Source of the DNA: Clostridium sp. AF27-2AA
Lineage (GTDB): Bacteria; Bacillota; Clostridia; Lachnospirales; Lachnospiraceae
Reading direction: 5' to 3'
NCBI RefSeq assembly: GCF_003478505.1
Contig: NZ_QUFI01000027.1
Coordinates: forward strand, 1-41,110
DNA length: 41,110 nt
The position numbers and the translations under genes are program-made. Below the pieces are notes generated by a model, which was given only the letters and a program-made list of their open reading frames with translations, ran no database searches and was not told where the DNA came from. Positions 25,560 through 33,311 of this stretch are shown one piece after another; the stretch's first letter is position 1; each line of letters begins with the position of its first letter.

Positions 25560-27686
25560 ATGTTAACCTGGTCAGAATTTTACAATCAATTTTCCTTACA
25601 ACTGAATGAACAGCAGCAAAGTGCCGTGCAGAGCGTGACTGGCCCGGTGCTTCTTCTTGCGGTTCCGGGCTCAGGAAAAACGACGATACTGGTTACACGC
25701 CTTGGTTATATGATCTTTTGCAGGGGGATTGCTCCGGAGAAAATTCTGACGGTAACGTACACGGTGGCGGCGACAAAAGATATGTCGGAGCGTTTTGCGA
25801 GTCGGTTTGGGCAGGATCTGGCAGACCGCCTGGAGTTTCGTACCATTAATGGAATCTGCGCCAGGGTGATTCAGTATTATGGACGGAAAACGGCACGGAC
25901 TGCTTTTTCGCTTCTCACGGATGAGAAACGGATTTCCGCGATTTTGTCTGCAATCTATCAGAAAACGGAGCGGGTTTATCCGACGCAGGGCGATCTGAAG
26001 AATGTCCGAACCCTGATCACGTACATAAAAAATCGGATGCTGAATGAGAAAGAAATTGAGGCGTTAGATGAAACAGCCGAGATTCAGATTTCCGAGATTT
26101 ATAAAGAATACTGCAAGCATTTGCGGGAAAACCAGCTGATGGATTACGATGATCAGATGGTTTATGCCTACAACATGCTGCGGAAAATTCCTTGGTTGTT
26201 AGAGTATTTTCAGGATCAGTATCCATATATCTGTGTGGATGAGGCCCAGGACACTTCCAAAATCCAGCATGCGATCATTGCGCTGCTGGCATCCAGAACG
26301 GAAAATCTTTTTATGGTAGGAGATGAGGACCAGAGTATTTACGGATTCCGTGCAGCTTATCCGGAGGCGCTGCTTGAGTTTGAGCAGCATCATCCTGGGG
26401 CAAAGGTTCTTCTGATGGAGGAAAATTTCCGCTCCGATGCGAACATTGTTCAGGCCGCGGATTCCTTTATCCAGAAAAATACGTTGCGTCATGAAAAACA
26501 TATGCGTCCGTCAAGGCCAAAGCAGAGGGAACTGAGGGAGATTTCGGTTGCGAACAGAAACGCGCAGTATTCTTATCTTTTGAAGGTGGCAGCGGGGTGC
26601 ACAAATCAGACTGCAGTTCTTTACCGGGATCATGAATGCGCTCTTCCGTTGATTGATCTTCTGGAACGAAACGGAATTCCATATCGGATGCGCAATGCGG
26701 ACATGACATTTTTTACGAACCGGGTTGTGATGGATATCAGCAATATCATAAAGCTGGCGGCTGATCCGCAGAATACGGATTTGTTTTTGCAGGTTTATTA
26801 TAAGCTTGGCACATATCTGCGCAAACAGGATGCCCATAAAATCGCGGATATCAGCAGAAAACAGAAATTGTCTGTCTGGGAGGCAGCCCTTCAGTACGGA
26901 GATCTGGATGGTTATGTAAAAGGCAGCATCAGCGCAATCCAGACACATATGAAGCATTTGCTGGAGGAACCGGCAGGCAAGGCAATTTACCGGATTGTTC
27001 AGTACATGGGATATCAGGATTACCTGACCAGAAGTGAGATTAAGGATAACAAACTGGATACCTTAAGGATTCTTGCGGCATTGGAGGAGTCACCAATCCG
27101 TCTGGTGGAGCGTCTGAGTGAGCTGCAGCAGATCATAAAGGAGAAGCCGCCGGATTACAGCTGCCCGTTTATTTTGTCAACGATTCATGCCAGCAAGGGA
27201 CTGGAGTACGATACGGTGTATCTGCTTGATGTGATTGATGGAATTTTGCCGGATCAGGTTTTACAAAATCCCAGAACGGCATCCAAAGAAGAATTGGAAA
27301 GCTATGAGGAAGAACGACGTTTATTTTATGTAGGGATTACGAGAGCAAAAAATCAGCTGAATGTATTTACCATGAAGCCGCAAAGTTCGGATTTTTGTGA
27401 TGAATTATTTGGTCGGAAGGTTCTAAAAAAGCCAATGGAAATACCAAAGAAAGCAGCTGTAGTGAACCAGCTCAAAATAAAACGTGAGCAGCCGAAAACA
27501 ATTTCCGATACAGCGTATCAGGCATTTCTTGAGCAGCTTGGAGTTGGTATGGTCGTGGAGCATAAACGCTTTGGAGAAGGCGTGATCACAGGAATGCCAA
27601 AAGGAAAAATCAGGATTGCTTTTGAAGAAGGAACAAAGTCATTTCAGGCCAGGGCACTGGCTGAAAGCGGAATGCTGAAGCTGTGA
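25560..27686 (+). CDS. UvrD/PcrA-like superfamily 1 helicase
   Basis: 708 residues from ATG 25560. Motif I AVPGSGKTT (34-42), DEAQDTSKIQ, GDEDQSIYGFRAA, STIHASKGLEYD and RRLFYVGITRAKNQL are all in order, followed by a C-terminal KFGEGV/GKIRIAFEEG tail like the PcrA RNA polymerase-binding domain. It is an ATP-dependent 3'-5' DNA translocase. It follows the TOTE remnant and may originally have been its downstream gene, or been fused by deletion. Its last 626 bases are repeated at 15333-15958. Frames upstream of 25560 overlap the remnant and lack a ribosome site. It may serve with the pPIWI-RE island, but the own-gene spacing (460 bases) argues for separate origin. Confidence 0.9.
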   Translation: MLTWSEFYNQFSLQLNEQQQSAVQSVTGPVLLLAVPGSGKTTILVTRLGYMIFCRGIAPEKILTVTYTVAATKDMSERFASRFGQDLADRLEFRTINGICARVIQYYGRKTARTAFSLLTDEKRISAILSAIYQKTERVYPTQGDLKNVRTLITYIKNRMLNEKEIEALDETAEIQISEIYKEYCKHLRENQLMDYDDQMVYAYNMLRKIPWLLEYFQDQYPYICVDEAQDTSKIQHAIIALLASRTENLFMVGDEDQSIYGFRAAYPEALLEFEQHHPGAKVLLMEENFRSDANIVQAADSFIQKNTLRHEKHMRPSRPKQRELREISVANRNAQYSYLLKVAAGCTNQTAVLYRDHECALPLIDLLERNGIPYRMRNADMTFFTNRVVMDISNIIKLAADPQNTDLFLQVYYKLGTYLRKQDAHKIADISRKQKLSVWEAALQYGDLDGYVKGSISAIQTHMKHLLEEPAGKAIYRIVQYMGYQDYLTRSEIKDNKLDTLRILAALEESPIRLVERLSELQQIIKEKPPDYSCPFILSTIHASKGLEYDTVYLLDVIDGILPDQVLQNPRTASKEELESYEEERRLFYVGITRAKNQLNVFTMKPQSSDFCDELFGRKVLKKPMEIPKKAAVVNQLKIKREQPKTISDTAYQAFLEQLGVGMVVEHKRFGEGVITGMPKGKIRIAFEEGTKSFQARALAESGMLKL
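27055..27680 (+). repeat. 626-base direct repeat, right copy
   Basis: This is the 3' end of the intact UvrD gene; the left copy is at 15333-15958. There is no indel between them, and about 10% of bases differ by eye. Recombination between the copies would remove about 11.7 kb carrying ahpC, the reductase, the pPIWI-RE island and the TOTE remnant. Confidence 0.88.
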
Positions 27687-27776
27687 TCAGATACGCTATC
27701 TATTTCAGACGAATATCATCACCATAGAAAAGAAATTTTCACGAAGTTCTCAATATAATAAATTGGAGGAAAAAAT

Positions 27777-28286
27777 ATGAGCAGAGTATTAATTGTAATC
27801 GATATGCAGAATGATTTTGTGACAGGATCTCTTGGAAGCAAAGAAGCACGGGCCATTGTACCCAATGTGCAGGCTAAAATCAAAGAATATGCGGATCGCG
27901 GAGATCGGATATTTTTTACCAGGGACACGCATCAGGAAAACTATCTGGATACTGCGGAAGGAAAAAAACTTCCGGTAAAACATTGTATCAAAGGCACAGA
28001 TGGTTGGCAGATTATACCGGAACTGGAAGCGGAAGGCTGTGAGTACATAGATAAACCGACCTTTGGATGGCTTAACTGGGGTGGATTTGGTGAGCATGAT
28101 GAAATAGAGCTTGTGGGTGTATGTACCGACATCTGCGTGGTTTCCAATGCTTTGATTTTGAAGGCCATGTATCCAGAGGCTGTGATTTCGGTAGATGCAG
28201 GCTGTTGTGCCGGGGTTACGCCGGAAAAACATGAGGCTGCGCTGGAGACAATGAAGAGCTGTCAGATTGATGTGTGGGGCGAGTAG
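27777..28286 (+). CDS. Isochorismatase-fold cysteine hydrolase (nicotinamidase-like)
   Basis: 169 residues, the usual length. IVIDMQNDF carries the catalytic Asp (D9), a Lys in the HCIKGT region follows, and the nucleophile is Cys120 in CTDICVVSNA, giving the family Asp-Lys-Cys triad. Members hydrolyse nicotinamide or related amides. Start at ATG 27777 behind TTGGAGG, 90 bases after the UvrD stop. A nicotinamidase near defence genes could touch NAD metabolism, but nothing in the sequence ties it to a defence module; it is more likely ordinary metabolic cargo. The substrate is not determined. Confidence 0.88.
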   Translation: MSRVLIVIDMQNDFVTGSLGSKEARAIVPNVQAKIKEYADRGDRIFFTRDTHQENYLDTAEGKKLPVKHCIKGTDGWQIIPELEAEGCEYIDKPTFGWLNWGGFGEHDEIELVGVCTDICVVSNALILKAMYPEAVISVDAGCCAGVTPEKHEAALETMKSCQIDVWGE

Positions 28287-28293
28287 AAGAATG

Positions 28294-28519
28294 CAAGTTA
28301 ACAGCTGTCTACAAAACGTTCAAAATTCAGATCGACTTAGGAAAATAAATATTGGTCATCAATCTGACAGACGAGTTCTCTGATCAAGCCAAAGAAAAAG
28401 CAGATGAAAACGGAATCATTCTGATCAACGGATTAACATTTGCGTCTCTTCTTATGAGGTATGGAATAGAGGTTGATATACGATAAAGTGCCTGGTCGGC
28501 AAATCGGAAGTTGAAGGAG
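28294..28519 (+). repeat. Internally deleted copy of the 31572-33306 segment
   Basis: Bases 28294-28353 match 31572-31631 (about 57 of 60), then the sequence jumps to a match with about 33145-33306: the last 43 codons of the Mrr-like gene, its stop, and the TCTGGTCGGTAAATCGGAAG spacer. The nitroreductase gene and most of the nuclease gene are missing from this copy. The 3' part keeps the nuclease reading (VINLTDEFSD-like) and supplies the leader of the following GNAT gene, as it does for the flavoprotein gene in the full copy. Confidence 0.85.
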
Positions 28520-28529
28520 CATCACCGTT

Positions 28530-28955
28530 ATGATTAGAAAATTACGAAAAGCGGATATAAATAAAGTTGCTGATATATGGTTGGATACTAATATAAAGGC
28601 CCATTATTTTATCCCTGCTCAATATTGGAAAAGAAATTTTGATTTAGTAAAAGAACTGCTATTACAGGCCACTGTCTATGTTTACGAGGATAAGCAGGAA
28701 ATACAGGGGTTTGTAGGGCTGAGTGACGAATACATTGAAGGTATTTTTGTTTCTGCCGAAATGCAGTCTCAAGGTATAGGCAAAATTTTGTTAAACTATG
28801 TAAAGGGGAAAAGAAACAATTTACTTTTAAATGTATATCAAAAAAATGCACGGGCAATATCTTTTTATCAAAGAGAAGGGTTTGAAATCCAGTGCAATGG
28901 CATTGATGAAGCTACCGGGGAAAGAGATTATGCAATGGCATGGCAACGGAAATAG
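28530..28955 (+). CDS. GNAT N-acetyltransferase
   Basis: 141 residues with the GNAT acetyl-CoA binding motif A, MQSQGIGKILL (about 84-94), preceded by the beta-strand YIEGIFVSA and followed by LNVYQKNARAISFYQREGF, the motif B signature of RimI-type and aminoglycoside-type acetyltransferases. It transfers acetyl from acetyl-CoA to an amine; the acceptor is unknown. ATG 28530 follows GAAGGAG. Its leader is a duplicated segment also found before the flavoprotein gene at 33312, so it arrived as one of two alternative downstream genes. The stop overlaps a macrodomain remnant. Confidence 0.88.
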   Translation: MIRKLRKADINKVADIWLDTNIKAHYFIPAQYWKRNFDLVKELLLQATVYVYEDKQEIQGFVGLSDEYIEGIFVSAEMQSQGIGKILLNYVKGKRNNLLLNVYQKNARAISFYQREGFEIQCNGIDEATGERDYAMAWQRK

Positions 28956-29008
28956 ATGCCATTGTGAATGCCACAAATGATGGCCTTTGGGAAGGCAGTG
29001 GTGTTTGA
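28949..29008 (+). pseudogene. Macrodomain N-terminal remnant
   Basis: Twenty codons reading EIDAIVNATNDGLWEGSGV before a TGA. This is close to the macrodomain signature DAIVNAANxxLxGGGGV that binds ADP-ribose. Nothing else of the gene remains. It overlaps the end of the GNAT gene in another frame, so a macrodomain gene was probably next to it before deletion. Confidence 0.5.
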
Positions 29009-29095
29009 CAAATGGGGAAAGTAAATAATAAACTGTTCTATTTGTGATTTTATGTTATCATAATAAGAAAAGCATATCACACAAAGGAGAACCCC

Positions 29096-30526
29096 ATGAT
29101 TCTGTTTTCGACTGTTTTAAGATTAAATAAGAATTTTACCCAGGATGATTTTATAAAGACTGTGATTGAGTGGAACCAGAACAGCCCGCATCCGGAGAAT
29201 GTGATTTCGGGAATCGCATGGAACGGGGAGCGGAGCGCACGATATGGGACGGACAAGCTGTGGCTTGCGCTAGAGGAGTACCGGAATGAGAACATTATAG
29301 CGGTGCGTTATGAGAAGGTGGAGGCCAACGGTACCATCTGGGACAGCGACTATATTATGAATTTTAATACCATGAAAATGGCAATTCAGCTGGACAGAAG
29401 TTATACGGAAGATGCGCTGATCATGGATCCTGCATTTTCTACTCCGTATTTTATCCGGCTTCTGATTGAGAAGGGATATCTGCGCGCGGACGGTGATCTG
29501 CAGATTACGGAAAAACCGGTTCTGGTAACAGAAACAGAAGTCCCCAATCTGGCTGATGTGATCAATGGGCAGGCGAAGCATGACCTTCCGATTGTTTATG
29601 TATCAAAAAACGCAGAAGGAACGACAATGGTGAATACCTGGGATATGGCATACCGTCTGAAAGGGGTTGCACATGTCCTGGCGGCAGAAAACTCACAGAT
29701 AGATACGCTGCTCAGTGCAGCGTGTGCGGACCAGAATGAAAAGAATGGTTCTGTTGGAATCTATTATCCAAATACGGCTGCAAAGAACAGGACATTTCCA
29801 TACCACGTATATGAAGATGGCGGTAAAATGCTGGCAGACCGCATGGTGCGGAATGTCATTGACTATTGTAACGCGCAGCTGGCGGATCCGCTTTATACCT
29901 GGCAGGGCGTGAATAATGCGCTGCTATTAGACCGTCTGAAGGCTCGGACTCTTGAATTTCAGACAGCAGAACTGGAAACCAGGCGTATGAGGGAGGAAAA
30001 CTATGAACTTCTCGATTCTGTAGATAAGGATCTGGTCCGCTTAAGAAAACAGGTGGAGGAACTCACCAGAACCAATGAAGCTTTAAAGTATGAAAACCAG
30101 GGTCTGCGCTCCAAATTAAACCGTACGGATGCCGCACCGATTCTGTACCTGGGCGAGGAAACAGAGCTTTTCCCGGATGAGATCAAGGCAATTCTTCTGG
30201 ACGCGCTGGAGGCAGAATTACCCAAGTACGAGGAAAAGACACGCAGACATACGGTAATTGAAGACGTGATCCGCGAGAACGACTGCAAGAAAACAGCCGG
30301 AGAAAAGGCTGAGAAGCTGAAAAATCTGCTGAAAGGCTATAAGTCCCTGAGCGGATCCCTGAAACGGGAACTGCAAAATATGGGATTTGAGATCACCGAT
30401 GACGGAAAACACAGCAAGCTGACCTACTACGGAGACAGCCGTTACATGGCAACCCTGGCGAAAACACCGAGCGATGGACGGTCGGGGAGTAATATTGCGG
30501 CGGAGATGATCCGGACGATGTTTTAG
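29096..30526 (+). CDS. Hypothetical protein with coiled coil and HicA-like C-terminus
   Basis: 476 residues, no family recognised with confidence. Residues 1-270 form a mixed alpha/beta region. About 285-345 is a coiled coil (heptads around LETRRMREENYELLD and RLRKQVEELTRTNEAL). The last 50 residues (LKRELQNMGFEI, GKHSKLTYYGD, TPSDGRSGSN) look like a HicA-type double-stranded RNA-binding fold, a low-confidence reading. ATG 29096 follows AAGGAGA. There is no partner gene in the operon, since the next gene is on the other strand across a terminator. It could be a single-protein defence or RNA-binding factor; the function is unknown. Confidence 0.6.
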   Translation: MILFSTVLRLNKNFTQDDFIKTVIEWNQNSPHPENVISGIAWNGERSARYGTDKLWLALEEYRNENIIAVRYEKVEANGTIWDSDYIMNFNTMKMAIQLDRSYTEDALIMDPAFSTPYFIRLLIEKGYLRADGDLQITEKPVLVTETEVPNLADVINGQAKHDLPIVYVSKNAEGTTMVNTWDMAYRLKGVAHVLAAENSQIDTLLSAACADQNEKNGSVGIYYPNTAAKNRTFPYHVYEDGGKMLADRMVRNVIDYCNAQLADPLYTWQGVNNALLLDRLKARTLEFQTAELETRRMREENYELLDSVDKDLVRLRKQVEELTRTNEALKYENQGLRSKLNRTDAAPILYLGEETELFPDEIKAILLDALEAELPKYEEKTRRHTVIEDVIRENDCKKTAGEKAEKLKNLLKGYKSLSGSLKRELQNMGFEITDDGKHSKLTYYGDSRYMATLAKTPSDGRSGSNIAAEMIRTMF

Positions 30527-30539
30527 AGGGCGCAGGAAT

Positions 30540-30638
30540 CATTTGCTGACAGAACTGACGCAGGCTGTTCGAAGCATAGATGAAAAAGATTTGGAACCAC
30601 GCCAGATTGCATCCGTGTTGGGTGGAAGGCCAGGGTAA
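30540..30638 (+). pseudogene. IS66 transposase C-terminal remnant (short)
   Basis: The frame reads LLTELTQAVRSIDEKDLEP, nearly the same as part of the IS66 remnant at 38831 with a short deletion, and then diverges. It is a footprint of an IS66-type element. Confidence 0.55.
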
Positions 30639-30684
30639 ATAAGAAAAAGGCCTATAGGACGGAGTACTCCGTTCCCACAGGCTC
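30639..30684 (-). terminator. Rho-independent terminator of the prepilin gene
   Basis: On the minus strand, GCCTGTGGGA-ACGGAG pairs with CTCCGT-CCTATAGGC (core palindrome ACGGAGTACTCCGT at 30658-30671) and is followed by CTTTTTCTTA. It ends transcription 18 bases beyond the prepilin stop and may also stop the + strand gene from the other side. Confidence 0.8.
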
Positions 30685-30701
30685 CCCATGGTACTATATT
30701 C

Positions 30702-31079
30702 TTAGTCTTCTGGAAGCATTAATTGACACTTGCCATGATAGGCATTGCAAGTATACAACAGGTTGTATCCACCATTATTGTCTTCGGGTGAAACCCATAG
30801 ACATCCGGCTTTTAGTTTTACAGTATGTCCTGTTAATTGAAAAGAAGTGAGCCCTGGCTTTCCCCATTCATTCAAGTATTCATCCTTGACTGTTTCTGTT
30901 TCCATAAAATCATACTGGAGCTGCGAATAGTAGCTTCTTACATTGGCCCAGTCTGTCGCAACTCTGGCTTTATGAAGCTGCTGACTGAAGATCGGAACGG
31001 AGATCGCTACAAGAACTCCAATAATAGCAACAACGACCAGGAGCTCTGACAGCGTGAATCCATCGTTTTTCTTTTTCAT
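30702..31079 (-). CDS. Orphan type IV prepilin-like protein
   Basis: 125 residues with a textbook prepilin N-terminus: basic leader MKKKNDG, cleavage before FTLSE (Glu at +5), then the hydrophobic helix LLVVVAIIGVLVAISVPIF. The C-terminal part is globular with three Cys (GCLW, YTCNAYHGKCQ). The start has AAGGAGG eight bases upstream, and a terminator follows the stop. No pilus assembly genes are in the window, so it would need machinery encoded elsewhere, or is a stray pseudopilin. It is the only convincing intact gene on the minus strand. It is processed by prepilin peptidase at the membrane, by family knowledge. Confidence 0.85.
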   Translation of the reverse strand: MKKKNDGFTLSELLVVVAIIGVLVAISVPIFSQQLHKARVATDWANVRSYYSQLQYDFMETETVKDEYLNEWGKPGLTSFQLTGHTVKLKAGCLWVSPEDNNGGYNLLYTCNAYHGKCQLMLPED

Positions 31080-31093
31080 AGCACTTCACCTCC

Positions 31094-31219
31094 TTATATA
31101 ATCAAGTGTTTTCTATTGAAGATTCCTTTGTAATCAAACGCTCTGGTGTAGTGCATTTCACTTCCGGCATCAATTCCGAGTACCAAAGTTTTTTCTGTAA
31201 TAGCTTCAATTTTCAACAT
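31094..31219 (-). pseudogene. IS110-type transposase N-terminal remnant
   Basis: Minus-strand frame of 41 codons: MLKIEAITEKTLVLGIDAGS, EMHYTRAFDYKG, then stop. GIDAGSEMHY resembles the start of IS110-family DEDD transposases (GIDVSKxxH). Only the first catalytic Asp region is left. It ends 14 bases before the prepilin start. Confidence 0.55.
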
Positions 31220-31630
31220 TCACGTTTTTTGTTATACAGGAAGCTCCGATTTCGTTCAACTATTATATCTTGAAAACGTAAAAACACAAATGGAATCTAT
31301 AAGGATTCGAAGGCAGAAGAGCATATTGATCGTTCGATCTTTCGAGGTCTGCTGGGAGAGTATCCGCAAACCGAAGAAGTAATTAAGCGAAGCCGCGAAA
31401 GCGGCTTTTAGCTGGCAAGGTGCTTGTATGGAGCGTTTACTATGTGTAGAAGAATAAGATATTTTGTGATAAAATGAGATTTGTGGAAATTTACGCTGAA
31501 GGCAATTGCATGCAGAACCGCCGGGCAGATGATTTCTACAATCACACCATCATGCGTGCGGTGATACAAATCGCAAGTTAACAGCTGTCTACAAAACGTT
31601 CAAACTTCAGATCGACTTAGGATAATAAAT
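31220..31630. other. Intergenic debris before the nitroreductase gene
   Basis: No intact gene. It holds a short fragment reading SIFRGLLGEYPQTEEVI (about 31335-31385), a hairpin AGCCGC-GAAA-GCGGCT followed by TTTT (31391-31409), a stretch open in one frame (ADDFYNHTIMRAVIQIAS, about 31490-31580) and the repeat that starts at 31572. It looks like accumulated ends of lost genes. Confidence 0.55.
31391..31409 (+). terminator. Short GC-rich hairpin with T-tract
   Basis: AGCCGC (31391-31396), GAAA tetraloop, GCGGCT (31401-31406), TTTT. A compact terminator-type hairpin with a short U-tract. Confidence 0.55.
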
Positions 31631-31631
31631 A
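31572..31631 (+). repeat. 60-base repeat heading the nitroreductase cassette
   Basis: About 57 of 60 bases match 28294-28353, starting GCAAGTTAACAGCTGTC. It lies directly before the nitroreductase start. See 28294-28519 for the deleted copy. Confidence 0.85.
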
Positions 31632-32227
31632 TGATTGATGCTATAAGGGATAGAAGAAGTATACGAAAATATAAAAGTGAACCTGTCAGGAAAGCTCTGA
31701 TCGATCAGATTCTACAGGCGGGGATTCTGGCACCTTCATCTAAAAACTGGCAGCCGTGGAAATTTATCGTTGCTACGGGAAGCGCGAAGGATGAAGCATG
31801 CCGTGTGATGGAAGACGGTATTAGCCGCGAAAGGTCTGCTCCGTTCATTCTGGAGAGACGTGAGCATATCGGTGGCGCGGAGCATACGGTTCAAATCATG
31901 AAACAGGCTCCAGTCCTGATTTTTGTGGTGAATCCATTGGCTTCAGGCTTCGATAAGGCACTATCAAACGATGAAAGGGTGTCGGATATCTGCAATGCGC
32001 AGTCTATCGGGGCCGTCATCGAAAACATGATGCTGGAAGCTACGGACCTGGGGTTAGGAAGTCTCTGGATCTGCAATTCTTTCTTTGCACAGCAGGAACT
32101 AAGCGAGTGGGCCGGAGGCGAGCTGTACGCCATTCTGGCGCTGGGATATCCGGATGAAGCTCCGGAAGCTAGACCGAGAAAGAACATGGAGAGTGTGGTC
32201 GAGTGGAGGGGAAAGTGGAATGAGTAA
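31631..32227 (+). CDS. Nitroreductase-family FMN oxidoreductase
   Basis: 198 residues. RRSIRKY at 8-14 is the FMN phosphate-binding signature, ILAPSSKNWQPWKF the second cofactor segment, and GLGSLWICN with ALGYPDE the conserved C-terminal segments. It reduces nitro compounds or related acceptors with NAD(P)H; the substrate is unknown. ATG 31631 has only a weak ribosome site (TTAGGA 13 bases upstream). Its end overlaps the Mrr-like nuclease gene by eight bases. It is unusual for a redox enzyme to be coupled to a restriction nuclease; they travel together in a segment of which a deleted copy is at 28294. Confidence 0.88.
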   Translation: MIDAIRDRRSIRKYKSEPVRKALIDQILQAGILAPSSKNWQPWKFIVATGSAKDEACRVMEDGISRERSAPFILERREHIGGAEHTVQIMKQAPVLIFVVNPLASGFDKALSNDERVSDICNAQSIGAVIENMMLEATDLGLGSLWICNSFFAQQELSEWAGGELYAILALGYPDEAPEARPRKNMESVVEWRGKWNE

Positions 32228-33272
32228 TTACTACGTTTTCCGAATAAATTATGATGATCGTTTTAAGCTGATTCGAAGAGAATTGGTAAATCATCATCTG
32301 TTGAGACAGGGCTGGGGAACCTATGGCATGGCTCTGGATTCCTCGTATGATACCTTTAAGGCAGGGTGGCAGTCTGAATGGGAAAAGGATCTTCCAGACG
32401 AAATGATGCGCGCCCGGTACAATAATCTTTCCATCATGCTGAAAATCGAGCCGGGGGATTATATCATCGTACCGAAGGTCAGCGTGGAGGAGGATTATGT
32501 GTGCCGAAGCTTCGTCATCGCAAAATGTAAGAAGAAATATTATTTTGATGTTCTTGCGGAAGCAGAGGATTTCGGTCATATCATAGAGGTCGAAGATGTC
32601 TTCAGCTGCAGCTATGATAAGAATCTTCATGCTCAGAATATTAAGAGCAAGTTTATAGCGTATCAGTCTCCGTTGAATCATGTACGGAGTGAATCCTTCA
32701 AGGAATCCGTAGATGAGCTTGTGCGTTTGCATGCAGAGCAGCCGGACGAATTTGCAAAGAACAGCACAGATCTGATTTCCATGATCGGCCGAGCGACTGC
32801 ATCAGCGAGAAATCAATACCTCGAACAGATCAAAAGCGTGCTGCAGAAGATCGATAATCATAAATTTGAAGATATCATCGGAGAGCTGTTTATAAAGAAC
32901 GGCTACACGCTGACAGATAACAACTGGTATGACGGGGAAGGCGGTGATGTGGATCTGGTCTTCGAATGCTTTAACCGGAACACCCTGATGTATAACATCT
33001 ATGAAATCTGCGATGTAAAGATGCCGCATATTTATGTTCAGGCAAAAAAGAAGACCGGCAAAGACATTGGCGATATCGTAGGTGTAGATCAGCTTGTGAA
33101 GATGGAGGAGCGGATTCCGGAGAAAAACGCCATTCTGATGGTGATCAATCTGACGGACGAGTTCTCCGATGAAGCTAAAGAAAAAGCTGATGAAAACGGA
33201 ATCATTCTGATCAACGGATTAACATTTGCGTCTCTTCTTGTGAGGTATGGAATCGAAGTTGATATACGATAA
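32220..33272 (+). CDS. Mrr-like restriction endonuclease
   Basis: 350 residues from ATG 32220 behind GGAGGGG; earlier in-frame starts lie inside the nitroreductase gene. The C-terminal domain has the Mrr/PD-(D/E)XK pattern: HKFEDIIGELF helix, GGDVDLVF (D243, D245) and YVQAKKK (Q274, K276), then the VINLTDEFSDEAKE and ILINGLTFASLL segments typical of Mrr_cat. The N-terminal 140 residues (MSNYYVFRINYDD, GDYIIVPKV) form a separate, probably target-sensing domain. The family cuts modified or foreign DNA without a methylase partner (type IV restriction). It is coupled to the nitroreductase gene by overlap. Confidence 0.82.
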   Translation: MSNYYVFRINYDDRFKLIRRELVNHHLLRQGWGTYGMALDSSYDTFKAGWQSEWEKDLPDEMMRARYNNLSIMLKIEPGDYIIVPKVSVEEDYVCRSFVIAKCKKKYYFDVLAEAEDFGHIIEVEDVFSCSYDKNLHAQNIKSKFIAYQSPLNHVRSESFKESVDELVRLHAEQPDEFAKNSTDLISMIGRATASARNQYLEQIKSVLQKIDNHKFEDIIGELFIKNGYTLTDNNWYDGEGGDVDLVFECFNRNTLMYNIYEICDVKMPHIYVQAKKKTGKDIGDIVGVDQLVKMEERIPEKNAILMVINLTDEFSDEAKEKADENGIILINGLTFASLLVRYGIEVDIR

Positions 33273-33311
33273 AATGTCTGGTCGGTAAATCGGAAGTTGG
33301 AGGATACACGC

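Noticed and set aside
27754..27759. TATAAT as -10 box for the isochorismatase-fold gene
   Set aside because: No -35 partner at the right distance, and the implied start would fall inside the ribosome binding site.
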